Of a DNA stretch of 64,000 nucleotides, positions 41,826 to 52,249 are shown piece after piece. Location of the stretch: NCBI RefSeq assembly GCF_001642475.1, contig NW_019174039.1, positions 1-64,000 on the forward strand. Reading direction: 5' to 3'. The position numbers were made by a program, and so were the translations under genes. The notes under the pieces are model-generated. The model saw only the letters and a list, made by a program, of their open reading frames with translations. It did not search any database and was not told the DNA's origin. The DNA comes from Fonsecaea monophora (Eukaryota > Ascomycota > Eurotiomycetes > Chaetothyriales > Herpotrichiellaceae). Position 1 is the stretch's first letter, and each line of letters starts with the position of its first letter.

Positions 41826-44800
41826 TTACGACGACGCCGCCGCCGCCGCCGCAGTGGCCTGCTGCCTCCCTCTGTCCTTGTCACTGCTTCTCGGTTTCTT
41901 GAAGCACCCAAAGCTGTTTCGACTCCCGTCCCTCAGTTTCTTCAACACGATCCGCATGTCGCCCAGTTCCTGCTGCAATCTCGCCCTGGCCTCGTTCGTC
42001 GTCCTCTTGTCCAACTCTGTGTATATCTGGCCTTGAATCTCCCCTGCCTTGGGCGTCGAATAGTTCGTCATGGTCTGGGCAATGAACTCCGTGTCGAGGG
42101 TCGCTTGCATCAAAGCGGGGAGGCTGTAAGTGTTTGGTTTGCGCTCTTTGAACCCCTCGAGCAGGGCTTGCGAGATGTTCTCGAGCATATAGGACAGAAT
42201 CTCGCCCAGTAGTGGACTATTTGACCCCGTGGTGCTTGGGACAGTCGTAGAGACCTCCGTGTGGACCATCACGAGCCTCATTAGCGCAGCATAGACGTAC
42301 GGTCTGACTTGATCTGGCTTTGGATTTGTAGGTACCCAACTTGGAGAGTTGATACCATCTTTAACGATTTGAGTCAAGTTCGCCACCATTGGTTTGGTGT
42401 ATGAATGGAACAATTTGGCGTCAATTTGACCAAAAACATCCTTGATGGTCTTGGACTCTTCCGCTAGCTTCACAGAGAATGAAGATTCAAACAGTTGGAT
42501 AAGAGCGGGCACATGCTCGTTCCGTAGTGCTTTCAGGTTCGACATAGTCAGGAGCATGCGAACGCTACGGCTGGAGGCGTTGATAGTGTCTTGCATCAGA
42601 GCTTCGCTCGGCGTAGCACCGACGGCAATTGAGTTGAGGCTTGTTACCAACACCCAGTCTTCCTCGTCTCCTTGGTTCGAAGCCTCGGTGTTTTCGAGCA
42701 TGCCACTGGCCGTTTTGTAAATTGAGCTGACGAACTGGGTCCGGACCATTTGCAAAAGCTTCGATGGTGGTGGGGTGAGGATGTCGCGACCTCCTGGCTT
42801 GGTGGTAGTGTCGGAGAGATATAGCACTTGTTGCATACCCTGAAGTACTTTTCTCTCGAAAGCTTCGATATACATCGGCATGCGAGTCTGATCGCGTTTG
42901 TCAGGCGAGCGCACCCAGTCCTCCATTGACTTGCAGCTTTCGGCATCCTTGCTCCAGGCTTCACAGACGGCTCTCATACACCGCTCTCGAGCTCCTGCGA
43001 TCATGGTCTTGATCTTATCAAACATGGCATTGTTTTTACTCACTGGACCCAACGCGACCATTTCGCCAGCACCGACCCCAACAAGGGCGAGGATCTGCTG
43101 CAGATAGTGCACGGCGCTCAGTGCGTTGGAATGAGGTGGCCAGAATGCATAGTCTTCCCAAGGCTCGCCTTTCTTGGCCGCCGCCGCAGGCAGATCTGTA
43201 GGATCAAGTCTGCCTATTCGGCCATCGGTGGGCGAAAACGCCGCTCCCATGTGAGGGGTTGTAGGTGTACCGGCAGATCCAGGTACTGGCGAGAACAGAG
43301 ACGAGATGTCTTCAGCAGGCGGGTCGGCGAAAAGCGAAAAGACAGCATCCCTCAACTGGCTGACCAGTTCGGTGACGCCGCTTCGCAACCCGTTGACTTC
43401 CGATTCGGATAGTTGAAGATGCTTGCTGCTCTCACCTTCATACCCAGTGGGCAAACTTTTCTGTCTGCTGCCATCGATAAAAGACTGTGCTGTTTCCCAG
43501 AAGTCGACGATCTCTCCGAGCAGCCCGTTGGACAAAGACAGCAGCTTCGTAAAGTAGGTCAGTGTGCAGCTCCAGAAATCGATGACATCTTCGGTGTCGA
43601 GAGCTTCCGGCCGCTCTTTGGAGGCCTGTCTCAGAAACATCGCCACAGTCTCGGAGGTTGGACGTTCTCCAAGTGCCAGACGGCGGCGCAGGATCTCGAT
43701 TTCAATCTTGGATCTCTCCACGACTGCAGCAATCTTGTTCTTCAAGAAGTCGTACCGGCTGAGGAGGTAAACCCAGATCGGGCTCTCCTCCACGCCTAGG
43801 TGTAACAAAACCGTGATGAGTTCCATATGCTCCTCTGCCTGGGACACCCCAGAATGTGGGAGAGCGGCCGAGGTGTTGGAGAGCTTGCGCCAAATGTCGC
43901 GTTTCAGTGCTTTTATTTGTTCATCCACACTTGACCACATTTTGCCGACAATGACAACCCGATAGACTTCATCATCTGAAAGTCCACGGCCGGTTTGCCT
44001 CACCTCTTCGCCGAAGGCTCGTGCCTCGGCGGCGTACTGACGAGCAGAATTGTATAACTCTACAATTCTGTCATAGTCTCTCTGGTTGATAGCTTCACTC
44101 AGAGACGAGCCCAGTTCAAAGATTGCCCTGTCTTTCTCCACCGCATTCAAGATAACTTTTAATTTCGCTTCACGTTCCTTTCCTCCCAGTGCAGGGCCCC
44201 AGACGTCCTCGGCCTTTTTGGAGACCTCCGACAGCGAGATTTTCATACCTTGCACGCCATAGTCTGTCTCCTTGCGTAATGCATTTTTGCTCGGGCGCTG
44301 AGGAGGTGTCACACCAGCCGCACTGCCACCGCTAATATTCCGAAAGTGGATGCCACTGACGCGACGAGAATGGCGGGGAGACGGGGGAGTATTAGCATGG
44401 GTATCAATGCCCTGGTTCCGCATTTCGGTATACACATTGTCGATGGTGGCTTTGGCGCGGACGAAGCGCTCAAAGTTGGTCTCCACCAAGGCTTTGAGTG
44501 GCGCCGATTGCTGGTCGATGGACCTGGCCAGATATTTGGATCCTTGTATCAGGTCTTCTGTGGTGTCATCGGAGTGAGTTGTCGACAGGAATAATTCTGG
44601 AGAAAAGGTTGTTGAGGAGAGCATGAACCTGTTTCTGTACCGTGTGTCATGTTCCGCTGGCAGGCCAAGGTTCGTCAACGAGGTCACCACGCTTGATGGC
44701 GCTCCCAAAGGATCTGGTTCATCTTTCTGCACCAGATTCGCCCTTCCCTCGACCGTTCTCTGGGATCCAGGGAGAAGACTCTTCCTCTCACTAGCGGTCC

Positions 44801-44945
44801 TCTCCAAGGCTGAATAACGGGAGCGAGACCGTCTGACGCCCGCGACATCCGGGTCCTCGTCATCGCTATCCAGCTCCGCCGGCCATTCTGTCGGAAACGG
44901 ATTGGATATGTTGTAGTGATTCAATATGTCTCGTGTCTGGGCCAT
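41826..44945 (-). CDS. SEC5: Exocyst complex component Sec5
   Basis: Intronless, 1,039 aa from the ATG at 44945 (MAQTRDILNHYNISNPFPTE); an in-frame ATG at 45146 would add 67 residues of leader-like sequence. Sec5 is part of the octameric exocyst that tethers secretory vesicles to the plasma membrane at hyphal tips. Recognisable segments are FMLSSTTFSPELFLSTTHSD with YLARSIDQQSAPLKALVETN, where the conserved Sec5 N-terminal coil begins, then EDVWGPALGGKEREAKLKVI and YVFLL-type helical bundles along the rod (e.g. CTLTYFTKLLSLSNGLLGEI). The C-terminus ends in a polyalanine run (ATAAAAAASS). Divergent with IDH2, 359 bp apart. Confidence 0.92.
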   Translation of the reverse strand: MAQTRDILNHYNISNPFPTEWPAELDSDDEDPDVAGVRRSRSRYSALERTASERKSLLPGSQRTVEGRANLVQKDEPDPLGAPSSVVTSLTNLGLPAEHDTRYRNRFMLSSTTFSPELFLSTTHSDDTTEDLIQGSKYLARSIDQQSAPLKALVETNFERFVRAKATIDNVYTEMRNQGIDTHANTPPSPRHSRRVSGIHFRNISGGSAAGVTPPQRPSKNALRKETDYGVQGMKISLSEVSKKAEDVWGPALGGKEREAKLKVILNAVEKDRAIFELGSSLSEAINQRDYDRIVELYNSARQYAAEARAFGEEVRQTGRGLSDDEVYRVVIVGKMWSSVDEQIKALKRDIWRKLSNTSAALPHSGVSQAEEHMELITVLLHLGVEESPIWVYLLSRYDFLKNKIAAVVERSKIEIEILRRRLALGERPTSETVAMFLRQASKERPEALDTEDVIDFWSCTLTYFTKLLSLSNGLLGEIVDFWETAQSFIDGSRQKSLPTGYEGESSKHLQLSESEVNGLRSGVTELVSQLRDAVFSLFADPPAEDISSLFSPVPGSAGTPTTPHMGAAFSPTDGRIGRLDPTDLPAAAAKKGEPWEDYAFWPPHSNALSAVHYLQQILALVGVGAGEMVALGPVSKNNAMFDKIKTMIAGARERCMRAVCEAWSKDAESCKSMEDWVRSPDKRDQTRMPMYIEAFERKVLQGMQQVLYLSDTTTKPGGRDILTPPPSKLLQMVRTQFVSSIYKTASGMLENTEASNQGDEEDWVLVTSLNSIAVGATPSEALMQDTINASSRSVRMLLTMSNLKALRNEHVPALIQLFESSFSVKLAEESKTIKDVFGQIDAKLFHSYTKPMVANLTQIVKDGINSPSWVPTNPKPDQVRPYVYAALMRLVMVHTEVSTTVPSTTGSNSPLLGEILSYMLENISQALLEGFKERKPNTYSLPALMQATLDTEFIAQTMTNYSTPKAGEIQGQIYTELDKRTTNEARARLQQELGDMRIVLKKLRDGSRNSFGCFKKPRSSDKDRGRQQATAAAAAASS

Positions 44946-45304
44946 GGTGGACAGACTGAGGACGAGCCGTTTATTGATGTCTTGGAGACACGATTTATTG
45001 TTTGGACCACAAGGAGGCCCGAGCCACGAGATTATTGGAGGGAGATTTCTCGCAGTCACGTGCAGACTTACATAACTCCACTCTAGCTGCCCCCCCCTGC
45101 CGGCTGTGATGTAACTGGTACGTCCCTGGTCGATAAAACATTTCACAAGTAAAGCTCCACCACTCGAGCTCTGGCGCTATCTTTGCAAAGTATACGACTG
45201 CGCCAATTTCTCAACTCCGTTCCTCGCTCCATGTGGTGAACAGGATCCTTTGCTGAAGCTCTTTTGCTCTCGTTGCTCAGCAATTTCACCAATATTCGCC
45301 CACC
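44946..45304. promoter_or_regulatory. Shared promoter region of SEC5 and IDH2
   Basis: 359 bp between two divergent ATGs; both promoters must lie here or overlap. No other gene fits. Confidence 0.6.
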
Positions 45305-46532
45305 ATGATCGCTTCTCGAGCATTTGCTGCCCCAGCTCGCCAATGCCTGCGAAAAGCTTGCACGCAGCCAACATGGGCTCCCGCATACTTCCAGGTGACT
45401 GTCAGATGCTGCCAGAAGCTTCACAGTACCCATTTGACTGATTCTGGCTGTGTAGATCCAACCTAGACGCTACGCTTCGACTGCAGAAGCGGACAAAGTC
45501 GCCAAATTCAAGGGCACGAAAGGACCGGACGGAAACTACACCGTGACACTGATAGAAGGAGATGGCATTGGTCCCGAGATCTCACAGTCGGTCAAGGACA
45601 TTTACAAAGCTGCAAAGGTGCCCATTGTGTGGGAGCCTGTCGATGTTACACCTCGCCTGAAGGACGGCCGGACGGTCATTCCTGACGAAGCCATCGACTC
45701 GGTCAAGAAGAACTACGTCGCGTTGAAGGGACCCCTCGCAACCCCCGTCGGCAAAGGCCATGTCTCTCTCAATCTTACCCTCCGACGAACCTTCAACCTG
45801 TTTGCCAATGTCCGCCCGTGCCGCAGTATAGAGGGCTACAAGACGCCTTACGACAACGTGGACACTGTGCTCATTCGAGAAAACACGGAGGGAGAATACT
45901 CGGGAATTGAGCATGTGGTGGTGGATGGCGTCGTGCAGTCCATCAAACTGATCACCCGCGCAGCCTCTGAGCGGGTCTTGAGATACGCTTTCCAGTACGC
46001 CCGGGATGTGAACAAGAAGAAGGTCCGTGTGGTGCACAAGGCGACCATCATGAAGATGTCCGATGGTCTCTTCCTCAGCACTGCAAGGGATGTCTCAAAG
46101 GATTTCCCTGATATCGAGTTCGACGCCGAACTCCTCGACAATGCTTGCTTGAAGATCACGACCGACCCTGGCCCATACTCCGACAAGGTTCTGGTTATGC
46201 CCAACCTTTACGGCGATATTCTTTCCGACATGTGCGCCGGCTTGATTGGTGGTTTGGGTCTCACTCCCTCAGGCAATATTGGTGACGAGTGCTCCATCTT
46301 CGAAGCCGTGCACGGTTCTGCTCCGGATATCGCAGGAAAAGGCCTTGCGAACCCCACTGCTCTTTTGTTGAGTAGTATTATGATGCTACGGCATATGGGA
46401 TTGAACGAACACGCAGTCAAGATCGAGAACGCCATTTTCTCCACGTTGGCGGAAGGCAAGACCTTGACAGGAGATCTGGGTGGAAAGGCCAAGACACATG
46501 AGTACGCTGCCGCCATTATTGACCATTTGTAA
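45305..46532 (+). CDS. IDH2: Isocitrate dehydrogenase [NAD], catalytic subunit 2, mitochondrial
   Basis: Two exons (45305-45394, 45456-46532; 61-nt intron, phase 0), 388 aa. The enzyme oxidises isocitrate to 2-oxoglutarate in the TCA cycle as an Idh1/Idh2 octamer. The presequence (MIASRAFAAPARQCLRKACT) is basic and lies largely in exon 1; processing probably follows PRRYAST. The dehydrogenase core begins YTVTLIEGDGIGPEISQSVK. Substrate residues lie in LTLRRTFNLFANVRPCRS and the NTEGEYSGIEH motif; the metal and cofactor part is MPNLYGDILSDMCAGLIGGL and EAVHGSAPDIAGKGLANPTA. The NTEGEYSG-IEH and RPC patterns place it with the catalytic Idh2 rather than the regulatory Idh1. Confidence 0.95.
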
Positions 46533-47238
46533 GTATGCAGCTTCGGTAGGAGGCATACTTGGCTGCACGTCCTCGACGGTTTTGGAACACAGAGACGATC
46601 TCAGCGATCAAGTCGAGGCGCAGTGTATGCCGCCTTGAGCAAGTCATGTTAGGGTGGGATGGTAAAGGCCGGGGTGGATGCAGAAGCCTGAAGTCACTTT
46701 TTTTTCCGTACTTTGATTTGGTCTGATTGATGTATGATCTTACAAGTACCACGCTAGAGCGATCCGAGTCATGCAAATAACATGTATTGATTGAACAACA
46801 GCATGCGACCTTGCCTAATTGTGTGCGAGCCAGTCCATCAATTTGCACCACCTCTCAGTGGGAGCGCTATGTTGCCAATACAACAGAAAGCTCCGCTTTT
46901 GGTGAAGATACAAGGAGGTATTGTACAAGTACTGAACTCGGTCGCCGGCTGCTCGGTTGGCGGTCAGATACGGCCATTGTAGAGTGAGGCATTTTGACGC
47001 GCGAAAGTGGATGTGGCGGCAAAAGAAAATGTCCGGAAAGACCGGAAATCGATCCACGACTGGACCTGTTTTTGTACAAAGTCCAAGTGCTTGTATTACC
47101 TGCACCTGTACCAGTACCTGTTATGGTCACGACCACACGACGGGAAGTCCGGACAAGGCTATGTGTGTTGGAGGTTTCTCGATTTTGATGTTAGTATTTC
47201 CATTTTGGGAAATTGTCGGGAACCCGATCGAGCCAGCC
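46533..47238. other. Convergent intergenic region
   Basis: About 700 bp between 3' ends of IDH2 and IRC3. Many short frames, none convincing. Confidence 0.45.
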
Positions 47239-49314
47239 TCAAGCGTCCACGGGCCCGACCCTGACGACTTCTCGTTCCCGCATCTCCTTGACTCGTCTTT
47301 CCTTCTCCAGACCCTTCTCCACCCCGCGCTTCTTTCTCATCAATTTGTCGAATCGCCCTCGCACCCCGAATTTGACCTTGGTAATCATGTCGCCAGCCTG
47401 TCCCTTGGTCAAATCCATCTCGGTCAGGGGCTCCTCCTCAGAAACTTCACGGAGTCGGTTAAGAAAGTCGAGTTGGCCCTTGGAGGCGGGTGATTTGCGC
47501 CAGGACGATGATGTCGCGATGAATACACGTTCAAACTTCTGAGCCGCGAACGTGTCGGCAGCATGCAAGGCGTCGCTGAGCGTTGCGGCGGTTGCCACAG
47601 TGCGAGGACGAGACCAGGGCGATTTGGAAGTCTCGGTTGGGGGAAGAGATTGTTTCCATATGACCATGTACGAGGCGTCAGTGGCCCTAGGATTAGAGTC
47701 GGATTTGGAGTAGGGAGTGTCGGTAGGGAGGCGGCGCTCAAGGGTTAGGATTCCACCTCTCGCCGCAAGAACATACTTGTAAGAATCGATCTGGACCCAG
47801 GCATTGGGGGATATGGCGCGCAGGTGTCGTTCGCCTGAAGTATCTTCGATAAGGTCGTGCACAGAGTCATAGTGGATGAAGTCGAGTTGATGATTGCCGG
47901 ACACACCATCGGAATCGACAAGGTGGCTTGCTGCATTCGTAGAAACTTCTTTCTCGGTTCGGCTATCCTTCAACGCTTTCAAGTCGTCGACTTTGGCCGA
48001 CCTCACCATCTCAGACGGGTCAAGGCCAAAAAGGGTCGGTACCGTCACGATACCAGTCTCAAGGGAAGCGACCATATCAATAACATGACAGTCCTTCTTG
48101 CCCGGGTACAATCTCATACCCCGACCAATCATCTGAACGAGCAGATTGCGGGATTTGGTTGGTCGCGCAAGCAGCACGCAGTCAATATTAGGCACATCGG
48201 TCCCTTCAGTAAAGACACCGCAATTTAGCAAGACAGGGAATTCGCGGTTCTTGAATGACTCAAGTCGTTCGCCACGTACGCTCTTCTTCGTATTGCCGGT
48301 GACAGATTGCGCATTGATGCCGTGTTTCCTGAATGTGGAGGTCAAGCTTGCCACATGGTTCAGATCGACGCAGAAGACCAAGGTCGATTTCCGGTCGCTG
48401 GCTTCATCCATCCACGCCCGAACGGTGATTTCGTTGGTGATTTCAGTATTGACGGCAGCCGAGAGCTGACCCGTCTGAAAGTCTCCATCCTTGCCACTTC
48501 GAACCCTTGAGAGATCTGCTTTCGACCTGACAGTCGTGAACATGACATCCGACAGCCACTTCTCGCCGATCATGTCGATGTAGTCTTTATGATAGACAAT
48601 GTGGTCGATTGCTGTCCCCAACTTGAGGCCGTCGAAACGAGAGAAGGTAGCTGAGACGCCAACGAGGGCTGGACCAGTACTTGTTTGCTGTTCCAAGCCA
48701 AAATGCTGGAGGACTTGCAGGTACCCCGGAGCCACGATGTGATGGGCCTCGTCGACAAGGACGAGCTTGAATCTTTCGGGGCTGTATTTGCTCAGCCGCT
48801 CGCCAGAGACCATGCTCCGGACAGATGCCACCGTAATGTCTGCGGCACCTGAAGCGTGAATGTCTCCCATTTCAATGTCTATGCTCTTCTCAGGGTATGC
48901 TCTCTCGCAGTGACGTGCTGCCTGTTCCACCAGCTCTCGCCGATGAGCAAGGATAAGGGTCTGTTGGGCAGTTGGACTTGGTGGCTCGATTCGACTGATC
49001 AATTGCGTGAATATCACCTTGAGAAAGCAGCGTTAGCATTGCTCTGATGCATCCACCACTCCTGACATTGAGCGCACCGTCTTCCCACTTCCAGTAGCTA
49101 GTGATATGCCCAAGCGCCTGTGGCCCTTCTCCAGATATGACAGAATTGATTGAATGCATTCTTCCTGATATGCCCGTAGTTGTATCACCTCGTTACGAGC
49201 CGCTGGTGATGTATGGCCGACGACGGTCGCCAGCGACCGGCGTGCGAATGGTGAGATCGGCAGACATTTCGCTGGATGGCCAAGTGCGGAAAGCCATCTG
49301 AAGGCTATTACCAT
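47239..49314 (-). CDS. IRC3: Mitochondrial DEAH-box helicase Irc3
   Basis: Two exons (49314-49078, 49017-47239; 60-nt intron splitting the Walker A motif, phase 0), 671 aa. The basic N-terminus (MVIAFRWLSALGHPAKCLPI then FARRSLATVV) is a mitochondrial presequence. Helicase motifs are in order: Q/I region LRAYQEECIQSIL, Walker A ATGSGKT, Ia LAHRRELVEQA, II VDEAHHIV, III VSATFSR, IV STLVFCVDLNHVASLT, V VFTEGTDVPNIDCVLLARPT and VI LLVQMIGRGMRLYPGK. The C-terminal extension ends in a charged helix. In yeast Irc3 is a branch-migrating helicase needed for mtDNA stability. Length and layout agree with the family. Confidence 0.92.
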
Positions 49315-50856
49315 TATTTGGCACGGTGCATCGTGGGATAATTAATGACATTGGAGTGAAGGCCGTCGTAGACTTTGGGACTCTCTTAACCTGCCGCTTT
49401 ACTCCACGGCGCACTTGGCCAGACTTGAGTCGTACAAAGGTTTCAATGGTTGTACGACGTATTCTAACCTCCGTCCAGAGCAACGATGTCTCAACTTGCA
49501 ACCCTTGACCACCTCCACTTACCCTCAGCTAAGTTTCGATATCCAGATCGAGCACGGAGCACCTTCGATACCAACATCAAGCTATCGTCTTGACACTTTT
49601 GAGAAAATGCCCGAAAATGCGAGCTGCATCGGTGAAGATGCCGACAATATGTTGTCTCTTGTCTAGCTCGCGTGCGGACTGCAGATGTCGTGAACACTGC
49701 AATTGAACTTATATGTTCTCCCATCTCCTCGTGGCCAAAACACTGCGTCGCAGTCCGTCTCGAGAAGTGCAGAATTCTCTCACACCATGTTCAGGTTCCG
49801 ATCCAGGCTCACACTCTGCAAGTGGAAATCAGAAGCACCATTGACAAATATGCTCCCTTCGCCAGCGTCTCGACATTTCGAGGGCGGCAGGGTTTCTCAC
49901 CCGAGCCCAGGACCGTCAGCAGCATCGTCAAATTCGGCAGCATCTGGGGTCAACCATCCATTCTTCAGGTAGAAGGTACTCATGATTATACGCATCTTAG
50001 TCGGAGCTGGTTTAAAGCCCGACTTTCAATGGGTCCCATACTCGACAATTTCTTCCAACTTGCCCGTACATGAAAGTTGGGCCAGAATCTGCCGGAGAAT
50101 CAATGGAAACGATCTTGCCACCTCTTCAAGTTGTTGGACGGTGGCACAGGATCGCTTGCCGTTGTATGCCTGGCAATCGGAGAGTCACAACTCAATAGGG
50201 TCGACCGATTTGCGCAAAATCTTAGGATTGTCACCACAACAGCTCGGTAGGGTTTCGCAGCTGACGAACCTGACAGTCCGCACCTGCAATAGCTGCACTT
50301 GTTCGGTTCAGATACCGGTGCTCTGTAGGAGCTCTTGCGCGTGGATTTACAACTGCGGATCACTCAACGCGAGCGGCGTTCCTGACGGATCTTAAGCTGC
50401 AAATATTGTTGGTGCACTTTGATGAAAATGTCATGCTTTTGGCTGGTGGTGCTCAGTGACCCTTGGGCTGGGCATATCGCCCTTTGACTTCTCAAACCCA
50501 GCCGTTTGTATTGACAATGGGTAAGTTCATAGACTGCATTTGGACCTTCTTGTCCTCGCACCACACTAAGCTACATGAAGTATCTTTCCTAACCCCTCAT
50601 CCCTAAATAGTTTTAACTAACCTTGAGAAGTAATGTGTGAACGTCGTAACACCTTGTGCCCTAGCCAATTGAGTGAGTTGAGTGCCGTTGCCCTGATATA
50701 GAACGTCTATTCTTGGCAACCACCTCGCGCTCTCCCTCTCCCTCTCCACACACGCCCCTCGATAGAAAAAAATAAGATAAAAGGGACTCCGGCTGTCGCA
50801 GGAGCTGTAATCGATAAGAATTCATAAAAAAATCAAGGGTGAAGACCCCCCCTGTT
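49315..50856. other. Gene-poor stretch
   Basis: 1.5 kb upstream of IRC3 with only short, overlapping frames of mixed composition, no domain, no repeat and no visible LTR or terminal inverted repeat. Confidence 0.45.
50826..50832 (-). terminator. Pol III terminator (T7 run) after the tRNA gene
   Basis: Seven Ts on the minus strand begin 24 nt downstream of the tRNA discriminator base; four or more Ts suffice to stop Pol III. Confidence 0.6.
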
Positions 50857-50892
50857 TGCCTCCAACAAGATTCGAACTTGTGATCTTCGCAT

Positions 50893-50909
50893 ATATTGCG
50901 TTTACGCAT
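50893..50909 (-). other. tRNA intron at the canonical 37/38 position
   Basis: 17 nt directly after A37. It contains the perfect small hairpin TGCG-TAAA-CGCA. Removing it restores a 5-bp anticodon stem (TCGCA with TGCGA), as expected for a substrate of the tRNA splicing endonuclease. Confidence 0.75.
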
Positions 50910-50922
50910 TACAAGTGCGACG

Positions 50923-50976
50923 CTGAACATTCCTATTAGGATTGATACTTCCCAAGAGTGTTTCTGGAGCACTTAC
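50923..50976 (-). other. 54-nt GT-AG insert in the D-stem of the tRNA gene
   Basis: Starts GTAAGTGCTCC, contains CCTAATA 12 nt before the 3' region, and ends TGTTCAG. It separates bases 24 and 25 of the tRNA. The boundaries are fixed because only this exact excision restores the CGC half of the D-stem and G26. All three signals are those of a spliceosomal intron. Confidence 0.7.
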
Positions 50977-50999
50977 CGTTACCCCTGCGCCATGAAGGC

Positions 51000-52249
51000 C
51001 CGGATGAACATTCCTCCACACGGTGGAATAGTTCTCGAGATGAAAATGTGGTGAAATTTTTGGAACATGAATATAGAAAGATTGAGAGCAGAAGAGCCAA
51101 GAAAAGGCTGAGTCAGGACATTAATCCACAGCTGCCAAGCCGCTCCACAGTCAGCCAACAGGAGCGCCGTCAGGGGCTGTTTAGCCTGTGGTTGGCTCAC
51201 AGTGCCATCAAGCGACTGGTATAGTGAAGGGTCAAGATCTGGATGCCGGTGGCGGCGACCACCTTACAGACCCTGGCAATATCGCATGCAGCATAGTCTC
51301 TGGTCTTCATACTAACGTATACCGGTGTCAAATCGCTGATACAAAATCGGCTTCAAGAAGGCTGGTCCAGCAAACCTAGCCGGCATGAGGCTGTGTGAAA
51401 ATGAGTCGTGTTGAAGAAGAGCCTTGTCCTCAGTCAACCCCCCTGGACATATTTGGCGTACGCTTTGACCAAGTCGATAGGGTCATTGTTGTCAGTATTT
51501 CCGTGTATGGTACCAGCTCTAACCAATCTTTACGCCCAAGCACCTCGTACATTGGGAGATACACGAGGTACATGGACACCGTCTTCTTCAAAGCGCGTCG
51601 ACTAGCCCGATCGGTATTTGATGAAGATCGATATGTGTTATTACGGAATTAAGAGGGGACATGTATGATTCGCTCGTTGGGAACGACATCTCGCCGGATA
51701 CGGTCATTGTCTCTCGTGTTCATACCAGGACCCATTGTCCTTTGTGGTCTGTCAAAGAGCGACGGGAACATCAATTACTCAACCGCCCGATCGACTACCG
51801 GCTATGTTTCAGCAAAGCATGGGTATCCTCTCCTTGCAAAAGTACCCACGCCAGAGAAGGAGAATCTCCTGCCACACGGGAAGAGGACTAGTACCTTAGC
51901 GACGGCGAGGACGGGCTCAAAAGCTCGCCCTAGCCTATTCGGGGAATACACCAATGTCGTTTGTCCCGATATGCAGCATCCATTCCCTTGTTCATGGAAC
52001 TCAGACCCAAACTGTCTTGCAACTTATCTCCGGCCTGCCTCGGTCTGATCTCGTTCCCACTCTGTACGGGAGGAGATCCTGGTAGGGTAGCTCAATACGA
52101 TACCCACATGGAAAAGAGCCATTCGCCCGCAGGATACATTAAATCTTGTGTCAGATGTACCACCCAAAGGCACTTACGAAACCCACCATCTTCTCTACAT
52201 CGAAACGCTATTTAATCTACAGCAACAAGGAGCAACTCAGTTACTCGAC
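51000..52249. other. Gene-poor stretch with decayed-looking frames
   Basis: 1.25 kb. Several overlapping frames (e.g. 51395-51652 and 51665-52048, plus strand) read like protein in patches but shift and stop, as in an old pseudogene; I cannot name a family. Confidence 0.35.

Larger units (their letters stand above)
50857..50999 (-). tRNA. tRNA-Thr(UGU), interrupted twice
   Basis: Found by its T-arm (ACAAG, loop TTCGAAT, CTTGT; 50881-50865) and a 7-bp acceptor stem, GCCTTCA (50999-50993) with TGGAGGC (50864-50858; one T:G pair), discriminator A at 50857. With both inserts removed the rest is canonical: TG, D-stem GCG/CGC with loop CAGGGGTAA, G26, anticodon stem TCGCA/TGCGA, loop CTTGTAA (anticodon TGT at 50913-50911) and variable loop AGATC. 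The A box (TGGCGCAGGGG) lies before the first insert and the B box (GTTCGAATC) after the second, so Pol III promoter elements are intact, though far apart. Without the D-arm insert removed no D-arm can form, so either this insert is spliced out or the gene is dead. Confidence 0.8.

Noticed and set aside
50857..50999. Idea that the 3' half alone is a truncated tRNA pseudogene
   Set aside because: The 5' acceptor strand, A box and D-arm are all found upstream and pair correctly once the 54-nt insert is removed.
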